DNA from: Myrica gale
Taxonomy: Eukaryota; Streptophyta; Magnoliopsida; Fagales; Myricaceae
Reading direction: 5' to 3'
NCBI GenBank assembly: GCA_963930655.1
Contig: OZ005603.1
Span: 13,663,001-13,727,000 of the forward strand
Length of the DNA stretch: 64,000 nt
This document shows, piece after piece, positions 1-10,700 of this stretch; position 1 is the first letter of the stretch; the number at the start of each line of letters is the position of its first letter. Made by a program: the position numbers and the translations under genes. The notes below the pieces were generated by a model. It was not told the DNA's origin, made no database searches, and saw only the letters and a list, made by a program, of their open reading frames with translations.

Positions 1-440
1 TGTGCTTTTTTCTTTGGGCATGTCCTCGTATTATGACCAACTATCTTGTAGATTTTGCATGCATGATTATACCCTTGTCTTGTGACCTTGTAGGTCTCAT
101 CAGGTTCATCAGGTCCCTTTCGCCTTACAACTCTGGGTCTGCCAGGTTACCTTTTATATTGAGGTGGTAGTATAATCTCATCGTTCTCCTTTGGCCATTC
201 AAAGTCTCCTTTAAGCTGTTTTGAATTTTTCAACATAACGGATGGTATTAGTTATAGGTTCTATGTTGTTGCTGAAAAAATGGCACCAAATGGTTCTTAC
301 TCATTTTTCGTTTCGTTAGGGGTGCCATTGATGGGAGATCATCCAATTATGGTTTCTTAAGTAGCACTAAATTTTTTGTCGTCCAATCCTAGGTAATCAA
401 ACTAAAGATAAAAAAAAACTAAAGTTATACACAACATCTG
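1..440. other. Intergenic, nothing recognised
   Basis: AT-rich DNA with no supported reading frame and no repeat boundary that I can define. It lies left of a transposon end. Confidence 0.4.
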
Positions 441-842
441 TCAAGTTTTTCAAATATAAAATTGCTAAACTTCACTCGAGTCATCTGAGTAAGCTGTTGG
501 GGATTTTTCTTCGAGACTTTTCTTCGGCAAGTCTAAGGTGGGGTCAAAGTGGGTCACGCGGGAAGTAAAAGAAATTAAGGGTTAGTGTGGCTCACAGGCT
601 GCTACAGAAGATTTGGGGAGGTGAGATTTTTTGTTTTTTCGTGACTGGTCAATGCTTATGTGGTAGACACGTGGCATTTAAGGCTTAGGTGGCATGTGCT
701 CCGGTGATATGGTGAACGGAATAGGGAGAGAGGACCATCGGCAAACGAGTTAGCAAGTATAGGGACTGATTTTATCATTTTCGTAATACAGGGACTAAAT
801 CGATATTCTCGGATACCACAGGGACCATTTTGGCATTTATCC
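441..842. mobile_element. Terminal region of a MULE-like DNA transposon
   Basis: Read on the minus strand, the right edge starts GGGATAAATGCCAAAATGG and runs on with phrases of the type 'GTCCCTGTggtatc' and 'tagtccctgta'. These are typical of the long terminal inverted repeats of plant Mutator-like non-autonomous elements, and resemble the style of the better-defined elements at 30,234 and 43,241. I could not find the matching opposite terminus, so this is a partial or broken copy and its left limit is a guess. Confidence 0.4.
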
Positions 843-1900
843 CTTCATTTTAACTCATTTTTAACCGTTTGTTTGGGTGTTCATCTCTTTAACGATTTGC
901 TTTAAGTTTCTTTATGATTTTTATGTGATTAAAGTCAATAACGAGTGGTAATCGAAGGGACTTCAGTTGTATCTCGAATTAGAACGTTGGAGACTCATCA
1001 TTTACCTTGTGATTAAGCCCTCAACGCCTATAAAATGGGAGTTTCGTTCATATTATAGGCACACCACTCAATTTCGAGTTATTCTCCATTTTGAGTTTTT
1101 CTATATCTCTCTCTCTGAGTCAATTTCGGTCATTGATGAGTTTCTCGATTTTTTTCGGTTCTTTTAAGTCACTGCAATACGTGGATTCTAGGGTGGTTCG
1201 ATTGTTGAAGCAAATCGGGTAAGCGGAGCTACTATACTATTTTTCTTCAAAAATGACGAACAGACTTTCATAAAAGATTTTGTGGAAAATATTGTTTTAT
1301 TACAAGCTTATGTTATTCTGAAAATCAATGTGGAATTTAAAAGACATACTGAGATCTGTTTATATTATTGTTCCAAAGATTATGTATTCTGCTGAATATT
1401 ATTTCTATTTCTGTTTCTGATATTATGTATTATACTGTTTTCAAAACCTAAGGCGATGTTCTGTTACTGATTACTGATTACTATTGTTGTTGGTACCAAC
1501 TTACTGATTACTGAGTGCACCCATTCTTCGGATTGGTTTCTGCGTGGGTTTCTCCCTAGTGCACACTTAGCGTACGTGGCTAAGTCTTAGTAGGGCAAAC
1601 TATACTTATTGTTGGCTTAATTCGGTTAGGCTAAGTTGTTGCACAACCCTGTCACAGGGGTCAATGTGGCTTACTGTTGATGCCAAAGGGGATTTTCTGA
1701 TAAAGCTATTCTATTTTCTGTATTTCAGCTCAAATAAAAGAATATATATTTTTATTCTCTGCTTATTGAGTTGTTGAACTCACTTCGTTATTATTTTATT
1801 AACGTTTTGATGATGTTTTTTTTCGAATAAAGAAGATAATTGTTTTCAAGTTGTTTTATTACAAATTCCACTGTTGTTTTTTTTTTGGGCGTGACAGAAC
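843..1900 (+). mobile_element. Possible LTR-retrotransposon LTR remnant
   Basis: Around 1,740-1,900 the sequence runs through 'ttattgagttgttgaactcactt' into 'cgttattattttat' and ends near 'gggcgtgacag'; upstream is 'gttgcacaaccctgtcacaggg'. This style resembles the 3' part of LTRs of some plant Ty3-type elements, but I rely on memory of such LTRs and see no second LTR, primer-binding site or coding region. A short open frame at 967-1167 shows no recognisable domain. Confidence 0.25.
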
Positions 1901-3969
1901 TGGATATTGATGTCCTTTAAAGCAAGAACTTCGACTGAGATAGATCTCAATAATTGTTAAGTGCAATGAATTTTTAGTGGAGATGACTGCTTATTACGAT
2001 TCATACACCAAGCATATATCAATGACTTGAGCGGCTGCTTTTCTTGATGTCTAATATCTTGTGGATTTCTTGTTGGATAATGGATGCAGTTGATTATGCG
2101 AAATTGGGGGTGGAATACAACTAATAATGTGTAATGTCTTTACAGGGCTACTGGACAATTGATTCGGTTGTGATGGTTTACATGCATATTGTAAACAAGT
2201 CCTCTTTTGATATAACCAACCAGTGGAGGGGGTACAGTAGTCTGTGCCTCCAGTTACTGGTTTTTTCTTCCTTCTCGTAAACTTGGGGGTAATTTTTGTT
2301 ATTGAGCCTGTCATCTTCAAATAATTTGGTTGAACAAAGGATGTAGGCTGTATGGTAATCTTTATGCCAGAAAAGAAGTTCTATAGAGACCTTAAGATTC
2401 GTGAAAGACGTATAGGAGAGATCGTGTTCATGTTTAAATGGATACATGAAATCGAAATGTTCCTTTGCTAGAGATGGAATCTATTTCCATTTGTGCAGCA
2501 AATATTACAATTGGCTCTCCAAGTAATTCAAGAAAAACAAAAAAAAAATAGAAAAGAATGAAAAGAATGAAAAGGTGGGATACTGGTGTATGTATATATT
2601 CAGAGACACCCATGTATTCAGAAAGATGGAAAGAAAAAACTGGTGGTAATATTCAGAGACACCCATATCTTGGGGAGAAGTCTACGATACTTGAGGCGAA
2701 AAAGAAGTTAAAAACTCCAAAAAAAAACAACAAATTGGACAGAATAAAGCGAATTCGAGGACTAGAGACATTGTTTTAGATTTTTTTTGGCGACTAAACA
2801 TCTGGAAGCAGTCAAAGAAACAGACGGCCGGCTTGAAGAAGCCAAAGAAGACCTGGCACTTGACAAGTCGAGTCCCCCTTTCCAGCCACACTAATTAACA
2901 AAAGTTTTCCAATCGAAGGTTCGAGTGACCATATTTGATGTTTGTTGCTCTCCTTGATTCGTTCGGAGAGTAATTAAGAAGAAAACGGAAGCTAGAAAAC
3001 GATGAATGGCCTGCTTTGTTACCTTCAGCAACAGAAACTTGGAATTGAGCTTCTTCGTCTTCAGACCAACAGTTGTTCTGGTCGATGAATTTGTCGACGC
3101 CCTAAATGAATTCTCTTGCGCACCGAGAGCCTTGGTTGTGTACAAAACTCTATCTTCCAGTCTAGCTAGCCAGCTTACATACTCGTTTTCTAATGATTTA
3201 TCCAGTTGCTTTACTGAGACCTTCATGTGTTACTCTTTGTTCAGATCGTATGGTACGGAGCATGGCTGAAGAGATCTTGTGAAAACAAAGAGTCACAAAC
3301 TACTTGCCTTGTAAGTTCTAGTTGTAATTATCAATTTATTACCAATACTAACCATGTTTTCCTTTTACGTCTACTTAATTTTCTTTTCTCTTTTTTCACA
3401 TAATTCACTTCAAGACGGAATAGAGTATATTTAGATTACCCAAAAAACCTTACATAAACAGTAAGTCTACACTGCATTCGAATCATGCACAGAGAATTCC
3501 CTTGGTTTAATGGGCACAGTATTGTCGATTGAAACAGTAAATATCAATGTATTATTGGCTAGCTAGACTGGAAAATTGAGGAATCCGAAAGTGATTACCA
3601 AATTGCTTAATTATTTGAAGAGGAAATATTGTCTTCTGCTGACAGGCATTTGTTTAGCATTTTGGCGTTTGCTTTAGTGTTTTTCTTTCGTTTTTGCAGT
3701 ATTGTACATATATATCCTTCTGTTCTAATTCCCATTTCACTTATTTTTTCTTAGATCTCCATGTTAAGCAATATATCAAGCATGGCTATCTTAACGGAGT
3801 ATAGCTTCTTTGAGACATATGTTGGAGAATCGAGAGATGGCTCAGCGGCTGTAAGATTTCACACAGGTGACACAATATCCATGCACTCGGCACTTGTTGC
3901 CTCCAGCAATTTCATATGAATGCTTAGCACTACTCAGATCTCGCTTTCTAAAGATGGAAGGTGTTGCAG
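1901..3969. other. Intergenic with unassigned open frames
   Basis: Overlapping open frames occur on both strands (for example 2891-3226 minus, 111 codons, and 3006-3269 plus, 87 codons), and a phrase at 3,785-3,920 plus could be an exon scrap. None shows a domain I recognise and none has a convincing gene context. A 15-base direct repeat (attcagagacaccca) occurs near 2,598 and 2,651. This stretch could be decayed transposon or gene debris. Confidence 0.3.
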
Positions 3970-4207
3970 CGGGACTCGGATTCCTTCCTAAGAGGAAATT
4001 ACCGAGTCGGTCCTAACCGGCCGTTGGATGAGTGACAGCGAATTAATGAACTCATCCGACGGCCGGTATTAAAATACCTTTAAAAAATTCAAAACGAAAG
4101 AAACGGAAGTTTACGAGGCGTTAATTAGTAACGGGTATCAAAACTCACCGTTTCAATAAAAACATAAATGTTACCCTATTTGTTCGAAACCCAGAGCAAC
4201 GCGCGAG
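3970..4207 (+). repeat. Left terminal inverted repeat of the Pack-MULE-like element
   Basis: It matches the reverse complement of about 5,788-6,008 over most of its length, with small indels. The inner part (from about 4,150) is more diverged than the outer 120 bases. Confidence 0.8.
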
Positions 4208-4516
4208 TCCTACCCAGTGAGTACATTGTACATTTGTTCTTTTATTTTTGTCAAGCGTGATGCATGGCTAACTGGGTTGCATCCTAATAAATTGCAGGTG
4301 GCCACTTATTAAGTGGGTATATTGCGCCCAGCCTTGCGCGGGGGGTGCGTGACAAGCCAAGATATTGGTTGTCGCGTGCGCGGCCTTGCGCGCGACCCAG
4401 ATATTGGCGGCCTTTGAGGTTATTCAATGGGTTACTGCTTTTATAAGTCACAAAAATGTTGAGAAATCACGCAACCATGCAAGTGATATAGATTGCTAAT
4501 TAACAACTTGGGTACA

Positions 4517-4672
4517 GCTCACTAAATCTTCGGCCAGCTCCGAATGGTATATATGTGAAATCTCGGCCTTTGTAATCTAAGTTGGATCCCAAGAATCTCG
4601 GCCTTTAACTTCCTCTTGAGGGCCAATCACTTCCAAAAGCTCCCTTGCCTTCTTTTTAACCTTTAACTCTGT
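4517..4672 (-). pseudogene. Cytochrome P450 fragment (heme-binding loop)
   Basis: On the minus strand 4,595-4,520 translates as PRFLGSNLDYKGRDFTYIPF followed by GAGRRFS. This matches the P450 heme-loop region PERF...FxPFGxGRR just before the heme cysteine; the cysteine itself is not preserved, since the match breaks off after GRRFS. Just upstream (about 4,670-4,605) another frame reads KKKARELLEVIGPQEEV, which looks like the K..ELxxVIG stretch of A-type P450s that normally lies some 100 residues earlier. The two pieces are therefore abutted with a large internal deletion and a frame change. CYP71-clan members are the likely source. Non-functional fragment captured in the transposon. Confidence 0.65.
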
Positions 4673-5024
4673 CGACAGAAGCAAAAACTACAGGAAGAAT
4701 AAAATTTGGCTTGTCGCGCCCGCACCTTTGCGCACGGGGCGCACGCGGCAAGCTTTTGGAAGTTAAGGATGCCACTGTAGCTTTGAAATGCGAGGCACAT
4801 TTATGAAGATAGTGCTGGTAGGCGCATAAGTCAAACCTAGAAAATAAATAAATAAATTGGAATATGTTAATCCTCGTATTCAAGCTGTAATTCAAAAGAA
4901 AAAAAATATTATATATATATATACTCAATTTCTAATATTTTAATCGACAAGAAAACCAAGCATGCTGCAACTCAAGTTTCAACTTTTAGGAAACAATAGC
5001 ATGTATATATATATATATATATAA

Positions 5025-5692
5025 AAAGTTGAGTTCGACTGCCTTGCTTGGTAAAATGCGGGCGCAAGTCAGACGAACCTTTTGTCGGGATTGCAAAAAT
5101 CTTAAATACGGTCGATCAAGAAGATGTAGAAACCCGGAAGTGTGATGCAGGCAAAGGAGAAGCCGACATGGAGAATAAAGAAAAGGACAACGAGGAAGTA
5201 AAGGTGATGGCTATAGTAGAAAAGCTCAAACTTTTTACGGCGTATGCGAGGGATGCTTGTTGCCCGGATGACAAGTATAAGGAGCAAAGCTATCTCTCCA
5301 GCCAAATTTGATACATCAGCAAAGTCCCAGTAGAGCATCTGCAGAATATTAAAGTGAACAAAGGATTTTGATTGTATGACAACGTTTTTCTTAGCTGCAT
5401 GCGTCCAATACAATCGAGGCTGTCTTCTGCAAAAACAAAGCAAACCAATTTAATTACCTTGTTTACGTGATGGGTTATCCTCCAGAAGATAATGTAACCA
5501 ATGCCGTGAACTGTGAAGAGGATGGTGACGATGTTCCTGACCCACATATGGTACTTGATGCTAGCCTCAGAAGTGAGGCCAAAGAATCTCAGCACTGACG
5601 AACCCCGCGCAACAGGGTAGAAGAGAAACGCTAGAGCTATGTTTCCAACCTCTGCAAATGAAAGGACTACTTCATCCCATTTATATTGCCAC
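5025..5692 (-). pseudogene. Ferric reduction oxidase (FRO) fragment with one intron
   Basis: Two exons of a plant FRO-type ferric-chelate reductase are recognisable on the minus strand. Exon A (about 5,692-5,458) encodes a membrane segment, then VARGSSVLRFFGLTSEASIK and YHMWVRNIVTILFTVHG, with heme-ligand-type histidines. It ends in AAG before a GT donor. The intron is 5,457-5,339 and ends CTGCAG. Exon B (5,338-about 5,025) encodes NLAGEIALL, RIRRKKFELFYYSHHLY, FFILHVGFSFACITLPGFY and, after a one-base deletion near 5,098 that creates a stop, continues in another frame as FLQSRQKVRLTCARILPSK. The full-length family is about 700 aa; here only about 180-200 residues of the transmembrane ferric-reductase core remain, with no FAD or NADPH domain. 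Intron retention means it was captured from genomic DNA, not from mRNA. It lies antisense inside the Pack-MULE-like element. Confidence 0.85.
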
Positions 5693-5787
5693 CTGCCGGA
5701 ACCACCATCACTAATCTCATTTATATATATGTTGACTCGATGATCTTACACTTTCAGCCCCTGTCGCGCGCGGTCTGCTCGCAAGGT

Positions 5788-6008
5788 CGCGTGCACGTCG
5801 CTCTGGGATTTCGAACAAACGGGAGAGGGGACCGTTTAATGAAACGGTGAGTTTTCTTCCCGTTACTAGTTAACGCCCCGGTTTCTTTCGTTTGAATTTT
5901 TTAAAGGTATTCTAATACCGACCGTCAGATGAGTTCATTAATTCGTTGTCACTCATCCGAGGGCCGGTTAGGACCGACTCGGTGATTTCCTCTTACGATC
6001 CGAGCCCG
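5788..6008 (-). repeat. Right terminal inverted repeat of the Pack-MULE-like element
   Basis: Partner of the arm at 3,970-4,207, in inverted orientation. The outermost bases on the minus strand are CGGGCTCGGATCGTAAGAGG. Confidence 0.8.
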
Positions 6009-6238
6009 GTTCGAGGTTTGCTTCAGATCATGCCAAGACAAGCCAAGAGTGGCATGCCTTCATGTGTGGAAGTCGCTCCAATTTTGTTACTCTTGGATAA
6101 TAAACTCAGATAACAAAATGTCAATGATGCCCTATCTTGATCGTTTTCCTCTTGAACTTAAGTACGACATTTTTCCGGTCGTCTACGTTAACGGTGACAA
6201 TATTGTACTAAACTCTAAATTTTTCTCTTCGCTCGAAT

Positions 6239-6530
6239 GTTAGAAACTTGAGGAGAGAGCATAGAAGAATGGTGTAAGTTTTAGAGAAGATAAATGTAGC
6301 AGCAGACAATCTCGTGCTGGTGAATTTTTGAAATGAGAAAATTACAATTAAGTTTATATACAATTGCCTAAAGAATTTTAAAAAAAAATGCTATCCTCTG
6401 TGGTCCTAACACCTAGCACTATCTAACTCTGTTGCGTCCATTCAATGGACCGAGCAAAATGGAAGTAGTTGCTTACAAAATGTCACAGCAGAGAAAGAAT
6501 ACAACAATAAGAGAAGCTTCATTCTTCAAT
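6239..6530 (-). mobile_element. Copia 3' LTR (single, truncated element)
   Basis: On the minus strand, right after the copia RNase H coding end, there is a purine-rich CACAAGGGGTAT tract followed by sequence starting TGAAGAATGAAGC. It contains a TATA-like TTGTATATAAAC and ends near CTAACA at 6,239. This is the order PPT then 3' LTR expected for a minus-strand Ty1/copia element. The 5' LTR is not present in the window. Confidence 0.5.
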
Positions 6531-7010
6531 ACCCCTTGTGCAAGATGATATCAGTAACTCCCATCTTGGAGAGATGCCCCTAAAGCACATAAGAAGGCAA
6601 TCCCTCGGTGAAGATATCTGCAAGCTGCAGATGAGTATCAACATGAGCAGTATGAATCAAGCCATCTAGCATAAGATCTCGAATTAAGTGGCAATTCAAC
6701 TCAATGTGTTTCGTTCTCTCATGAAACACAGTGTTGGTTGCAATATGCAAAGAGGCTTGCTTGTCACAGTAAAGAGTGGCAGCTTGGAGATGTGAAATCA
6801 AATGATTTCGTAGAATATATCATAATCAAGTGAGCTCAAACCATATAGCGGTCATGGCTCTATATTCACCTTCAAGTAGACACCACAGTTTGCTTCTTGG
6901 ATCTCCAAGAGATGAGGAAACATCCTAAGAAGTGCAGTACCATGTGACAGACTTCGGAGTGTCAGGACATGCTCCTCAGTCAGACTCACAATTCACAAAT
7001 AAGCTTTAAG
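6531..7010 (-). pseudogene. Ty1/copia polyprotein C-terminus (RNase H)
   Basis: The frame 6,580-6,801 (minus) carries the copia RNase H end: [20 protein letters not shown] followed by [12 protein letters not shown], then [17 protein letters not shown]. Further upstream, degraded frames to about 7,000 keep the D..GACPDT..S.TWYC and SWRS-type region with several stops. The element once encoded the gag-pol polyprotein of a retrotransposon; only its last part is left and it is not functional. Compare the other copia pieces at 24,360-27,210, which come from different families judging by their sequence. Confidence 0.85.
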
Positions 7011-7072
7011 CTGCAAAAAGGATGAACTAGAAAAAAAATATCCCTTGTCCTGGGGAAAAATTGGGGTAATGT

Positions 7073-7443
7073 CATAATTCGTCCAAATTAGTCGTTAAGT
7101 CAGACGAGAAATATGTATAATGGCTGAAATGCCCATCAAAGACAAAATTCAAAAAATAAATAAATATTCAAAAAATAAATTAAAATTAAATAGACTACTA
7201 AAATAGAGTTTCAATAGTTTTATTTAAAAGTTATTATTTTTAAAAAATATATTATTTGTTAACATTTTTAGTAATTCTGTCTTGGAATGGTATTTCGGTC
7301 ATTTTACATATTTTCCTTCAAACTTAACGGCTGATTTTAGCGGAGCGTACATTGATGATTTTCGTTTATAATTGTCATTTTTATAATTAGAAGGGCGAGA
7401 TTGATTTTGCCCCATATTTAGATAGCAAACTATGACATTACCC
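7073..7443. mobile_element. MULE-type MITE with long TIRs
   Basis: The left end GGGGTAATGTCATAATTCG matches the reverse complement of the right end (AGGGTAATGTCATAGTTTG). The pairing continues inward, with 'agtcgttaag' and 'cttaacggct' near the inner ends. The core shares AT-rich blocks such as 'actattgaaactct' (in reverse) and 'ggcatttcgatcatttta'-type phrases with the element at 46,976-47,478, so both belong to one family. It has no coding capacity and no clean target duplication was found. Confidence 0.6.
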
Positions 7444-7551
7444 TAATTTATTTCCTAATAGAAACTTGGCATTCATGTGTTTGGATCATTCTTAGAGTTT
7501 CAGAGCTTATAAAATAAAATTTAAAGCTTTCAATTTTGTCTAACCAACCAG

Positions 7552-7859
7552 GGGTATGTTCGTTTTCACAATTTTTTCAGGATTCTAAGTATATTCACAA
7601 TTCTACCACCGAACATATTCAGAATTCAAACACAAAAACCAATACATTTTACACAATCTCCAACAACTTTTTAATTTTTTATTCAACATAAATTTTCTCT
7701 CTCTCTACTTTTTCACATAACTCCAATACTTTTTTATTAAACAATTACATCAAATCATTTCTCTCTCCACTTTACACAAACACCAATAAAACATTATTCA
7801 ACATAAAAATTCACAACTTCTCTAAAATCCTACATTTTTTCTCAAAACAAACATCACCC
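7552..7859 (+). mobile_element. MITE, family 'GGGTATGTTCGTTTT', copy 1
   Basis: This 308 bp element starts GGGTATGTTCGTTTTCAC and its reverse complement starts GGGTGATGTTTGTTTTGAG, so the ends are imperfect inverted repeats. It is almost identical, at the same length and orientation, to 23,912-24,219 (differences include ctacc/ctatc and ctctctctac/ctctctatac), which indicates recent copying. Older relatives lie at 54,309-54,605, 50,293-50,367 and 56,870-57,128. The target duplication is unclear, so the superfamily is not assigned. Confidence 0.7.
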
Positions 7860-8239
7860 AGAAGTCAAATAATGAAAAATGAGAGAGAACCCGAGAACGA
7901 GGGGTAAGGGAACAGAGAAGAGACCACGACTTAGCTGGAAAAATAAAAACCACGACTTCTTTGGAAACCTAGGGAGCCGTGATGTGGCTAATCTGGGCTG
8001 GAGCGAGCCTCTTCATACAAAGGCCCGAAAAAGAAGCCGACTTGGAGAACTAGGAGAACAAAATAGAGCTTGATCTTGGGTCAAGGTACTGTTTCCACTA
8101 TTCACCTCACCTTTGTAAATTTCAGCTAATATTCTTCCCAATAATTTAATTAATGGCAGAATCCTAAGGTTGTATAGGTTTTGCTTCATGGAGAAATGGC
8201 TCGACCCAATAACTTTCAAAGTCACGGCAAAGAATGTAT
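7860..8239. other. Intergenic, nothing recognised
   Basis: Short open frames on both strands (7,879-8,073 plus; 8,013-8,225 minus) have no recognisable domains and I treat them as chance frames. Confidence 0.35.
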
Positions 8240-8617
8240 TTCATCGTGTGAATTTACATTTTTCACCTTTGAACTTTAAGGTTCGAGATATTACATATCA
8301 AGTTTTGAAAGTTTTACTACATTCGTCAAATTTTTGGTCAACTTGAAGGAGAAATAGCCCACAAAACCGGCACATGATTTTTTTATATGTAATTTTATAT
8401 TTATATTATCAACAAGATATCAACATAAAAGGACGCGCTAAGAGTATAAATGTAAAATCGCAAGTCAAAAAATTATGTGCGGGTCGCATGCATCATTTTC
8501 CGTCCAAGTTGATAAAAAATTTGACAGCGGGTGCAATGTACCATAGACATTCTAAAGTTAGGAATATACAATATCCAAAATTCTTCAAAATCCAGTACGA
8601 AAAGTGTATTTATCCCC
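8240..8617. mobile_element. MULE-type MITE with degraded long TIRs
   Basis: The minus-strand right end reads GGGGATAAATACACTTTTCG and then a phrase of the type 'tacattgcaccc'. The left end (gtgtgaatttacatttttcacc) is a diverged partner. The wording is the same as in the clean element at 30,234-30,592, so it is probably an older relative. No coding sequence. Confidence 0.45.
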
Positions 8618-8639
8618 TTCCAAAAAGTTAGATCAATGG

Positions 8640-9974
8640 TTGTTGGAGTAAATTAACCCATAAAAAATGATACTTAAAGTTGAGGCAGTCGAAGACAACT
8701 ACCCCAAATGATACTTGAATCATCCACCCTACTCAAACTCTTCAACAAGTATCATCAAGTGCCAAACTTTAAAGAAGGCAACAAACCTATTAGTTCCCCT
8801 CCCCCGCTTTGAGAACGATGGAGATTTTTCTTTTCAATTTCCGACTTCAACAATGTGAATCTCCACAGTCCACGCCCCTTCTTTCAAACTCCTTTCGAAA
8901 GGGTTGTAAATGATCATTTGACTTTCAAACTAAACAGCCTAAACCCAGTAGCCATTTTCCGTGTGAACTACGGAAGTGGGAAACAGGAAAGGAACTTTTG
9001 GAAGCCAACCTGCCAAAACTTTCAAAGATTAGAAGAAAAGAGGAAAAGCAGGGGACCCATGTTAGAAAGCTACCATCATTCTGCAGGTCCAGTCAAAACC
9101 CCTGTTTTTTGAATCTTTTTTGTCCCAAAACTCCCTTAAGTTTTCTTTTTTTTTGTCTTCACTGTTGGATCTTCCACATCACTATGCAAGCTTTCTGAGA
9201 CATTTTCCATACAGCTGGCTTCTAGGCCCTAGCGGTGGTCTTTGAAAAATTACAGTTGGAAAAAGTTCGACTTTATTAAGTAAAACCACCACTGATTTCC
9301 GTTCATCATGGAGATAAATATTATTATGTGCATGGATTTATAAAACTCTTTTAAGCAACTTGAATGGACCTCCTTTTCTTATAATTTTTATTATTTGTTA
9401 TTTACCTAGCTTGCCTTGATATGTGGCTGACAATCAGGATACGCAGTTCTATGGTAGGCACCTAATTAGATTATGGTCAAGCCAACGTACACCCACTGAA
9501 AATTGTACTTTCTAATTTGGATTCATCTAGGATTCCATATCCACTTTAGCTCGTACAAGCTCTTTTCTTCTTCTTCTTTTTTCTCATAAACCAAACACCT
9601 TTTTTTCCTTCCATTTCTCCTCTCCCACCTAATCAGCCAAACAACTCCTGTGTTTTGGCCATTGGGTTAATATTAGATCAAAGTGAAAATGTCAGAAAGA
9701 AATCACAAGATTATATGCATGGTTCTTGCCATTAGCCTAATTTTTTTTTCGGCTCTTCCCGAACCATGACCATGACCCTGACAATAACAGCCAACCATGA
9801 GGTGGGACTCTGTATCTGTTGGCATGTGGAACATATGGTCAAACATTTACACTAGCAAATCTGTTCCATATATTACTGAAGTAACAAAATGCCAAATGGT
9901 CATACCGCAAACCAGGACAACATTTATGTCATGGCGACCAACCCACAAAAGGACATGGGTCAGAGACAAGGGGA
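8640..9974. other. Intergenic, nothing recognised
   Basis: AT-rich, with pyrimidine-rich patches near 9,570-9,625. The overlapping open frames at 8,855-9,198 have no recognisable domain. No repeat ends are defined. Confidence 0.35.
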
Positions 9975-9993
9975 GGGGGGGGGGGGGGGGGGG
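9975..9993 (+). repeat. G19 homopolymer
   Basis: Nineteen consecutive G after GGGA. One of five C/G tracts of 14 or more bases in the window (others at 12,755, 19,410, 33,710 and 36,916). Confidence 0.95.
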
Positions 9994-10700
9994 AACACAA
10001 CATTTGAGTAGGGTTCCAAGCCACAATCCACAGCCCCACTAGTTTTTAATGGTTAACTTATCGTGTATAAAGAATGTTTTTGGACAAACTTTTGCTTCAA
10101 ATTCTTTTGAGAAGAGGCTCTAAAAAGGACTGCAAAGGAGTATACGAGGGCCCTCCTTTTACCTTTATCTAGGGCTGTGAGCATTAAAATCGTATATAAA
10201 TCTCACCTTAATGTTTTTCTAAATCAAAGAGGGGGGCGATGGGGGAGAGGGGACAAAAATGGAGTTGGTTTTTGAGCCCTAAAAGGCATTTGGGATAGGA
10301 GATAATATGCGGCTGTGTGGTGCTCACGTGATGGCAGCCACACTGAGCTGTACTGAGATCCATCTAATAAGGTCCATTGATTGGTCGAACTGCATAATTT
10401 CAAATAATTCTGTCTTTTTAATGGGTTTTGACCAATGAGATAGGGCCACGTGTAACTTTAGCAGGTTTTACAGTGGAATCAAGCTCATGTTTAGTTCCTT
10501 CATGATGCATCTGGGTGAGGCCTGTGGGGGAATCCGAGAAGGGGGTTTCTCCAATAAAGGAGTCAGCCCTATTTGTAAATTCCACATCGTACTTTGTAAA
10601 ACTCTGGGACCAGAAACATTTGTCCAGGTGATTTCTCAATGGATTACATCCATCTCTCAAATTCTCTCTTCCCTTGAGAACACATATGTTGACCGACTAA

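Larger units (their letters stand above)
3970..6008. mobile_element. Pack-MULE-like element carrying FRO and P450 gene fragments
   Basis: The element is bounded by long inverted repeats. The left arm (about 3,970-4,207) and the reverse complement of the right arm (about 5,788-6,008) both begin CGGG(a)CTCGGAT, then share AAATyACCGAGTCGGTCC, the stretch after it, and blocks such as GAATTAATGAACTCATC and CTCACCGTTTCA; I estimate about 80-90% identity by eye. Between the arms there is no transposase but there are two antisense fragments of host genes (4,517-4,672 and 5,025-5,692), plus GC-rich patches. Long TIRs plus gene fragments is the definition of a Pack-MULE. I could not find a clean 9-11 bp target duplication: the flanks 'aggtgttgc' and 'aggtttgc' are similar but do not sit exactly at the ends. 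An alternative is another DNA transposon superfamily with long TIRs. Confidence 0.7.

Noticed and set aside
9797..10042. Open frame through the G19 tract, and a similar one at 12,663-12,914 through C27
   Set aside because: Poly-Gly arises from the homopolymer; no conserved domain on either side.
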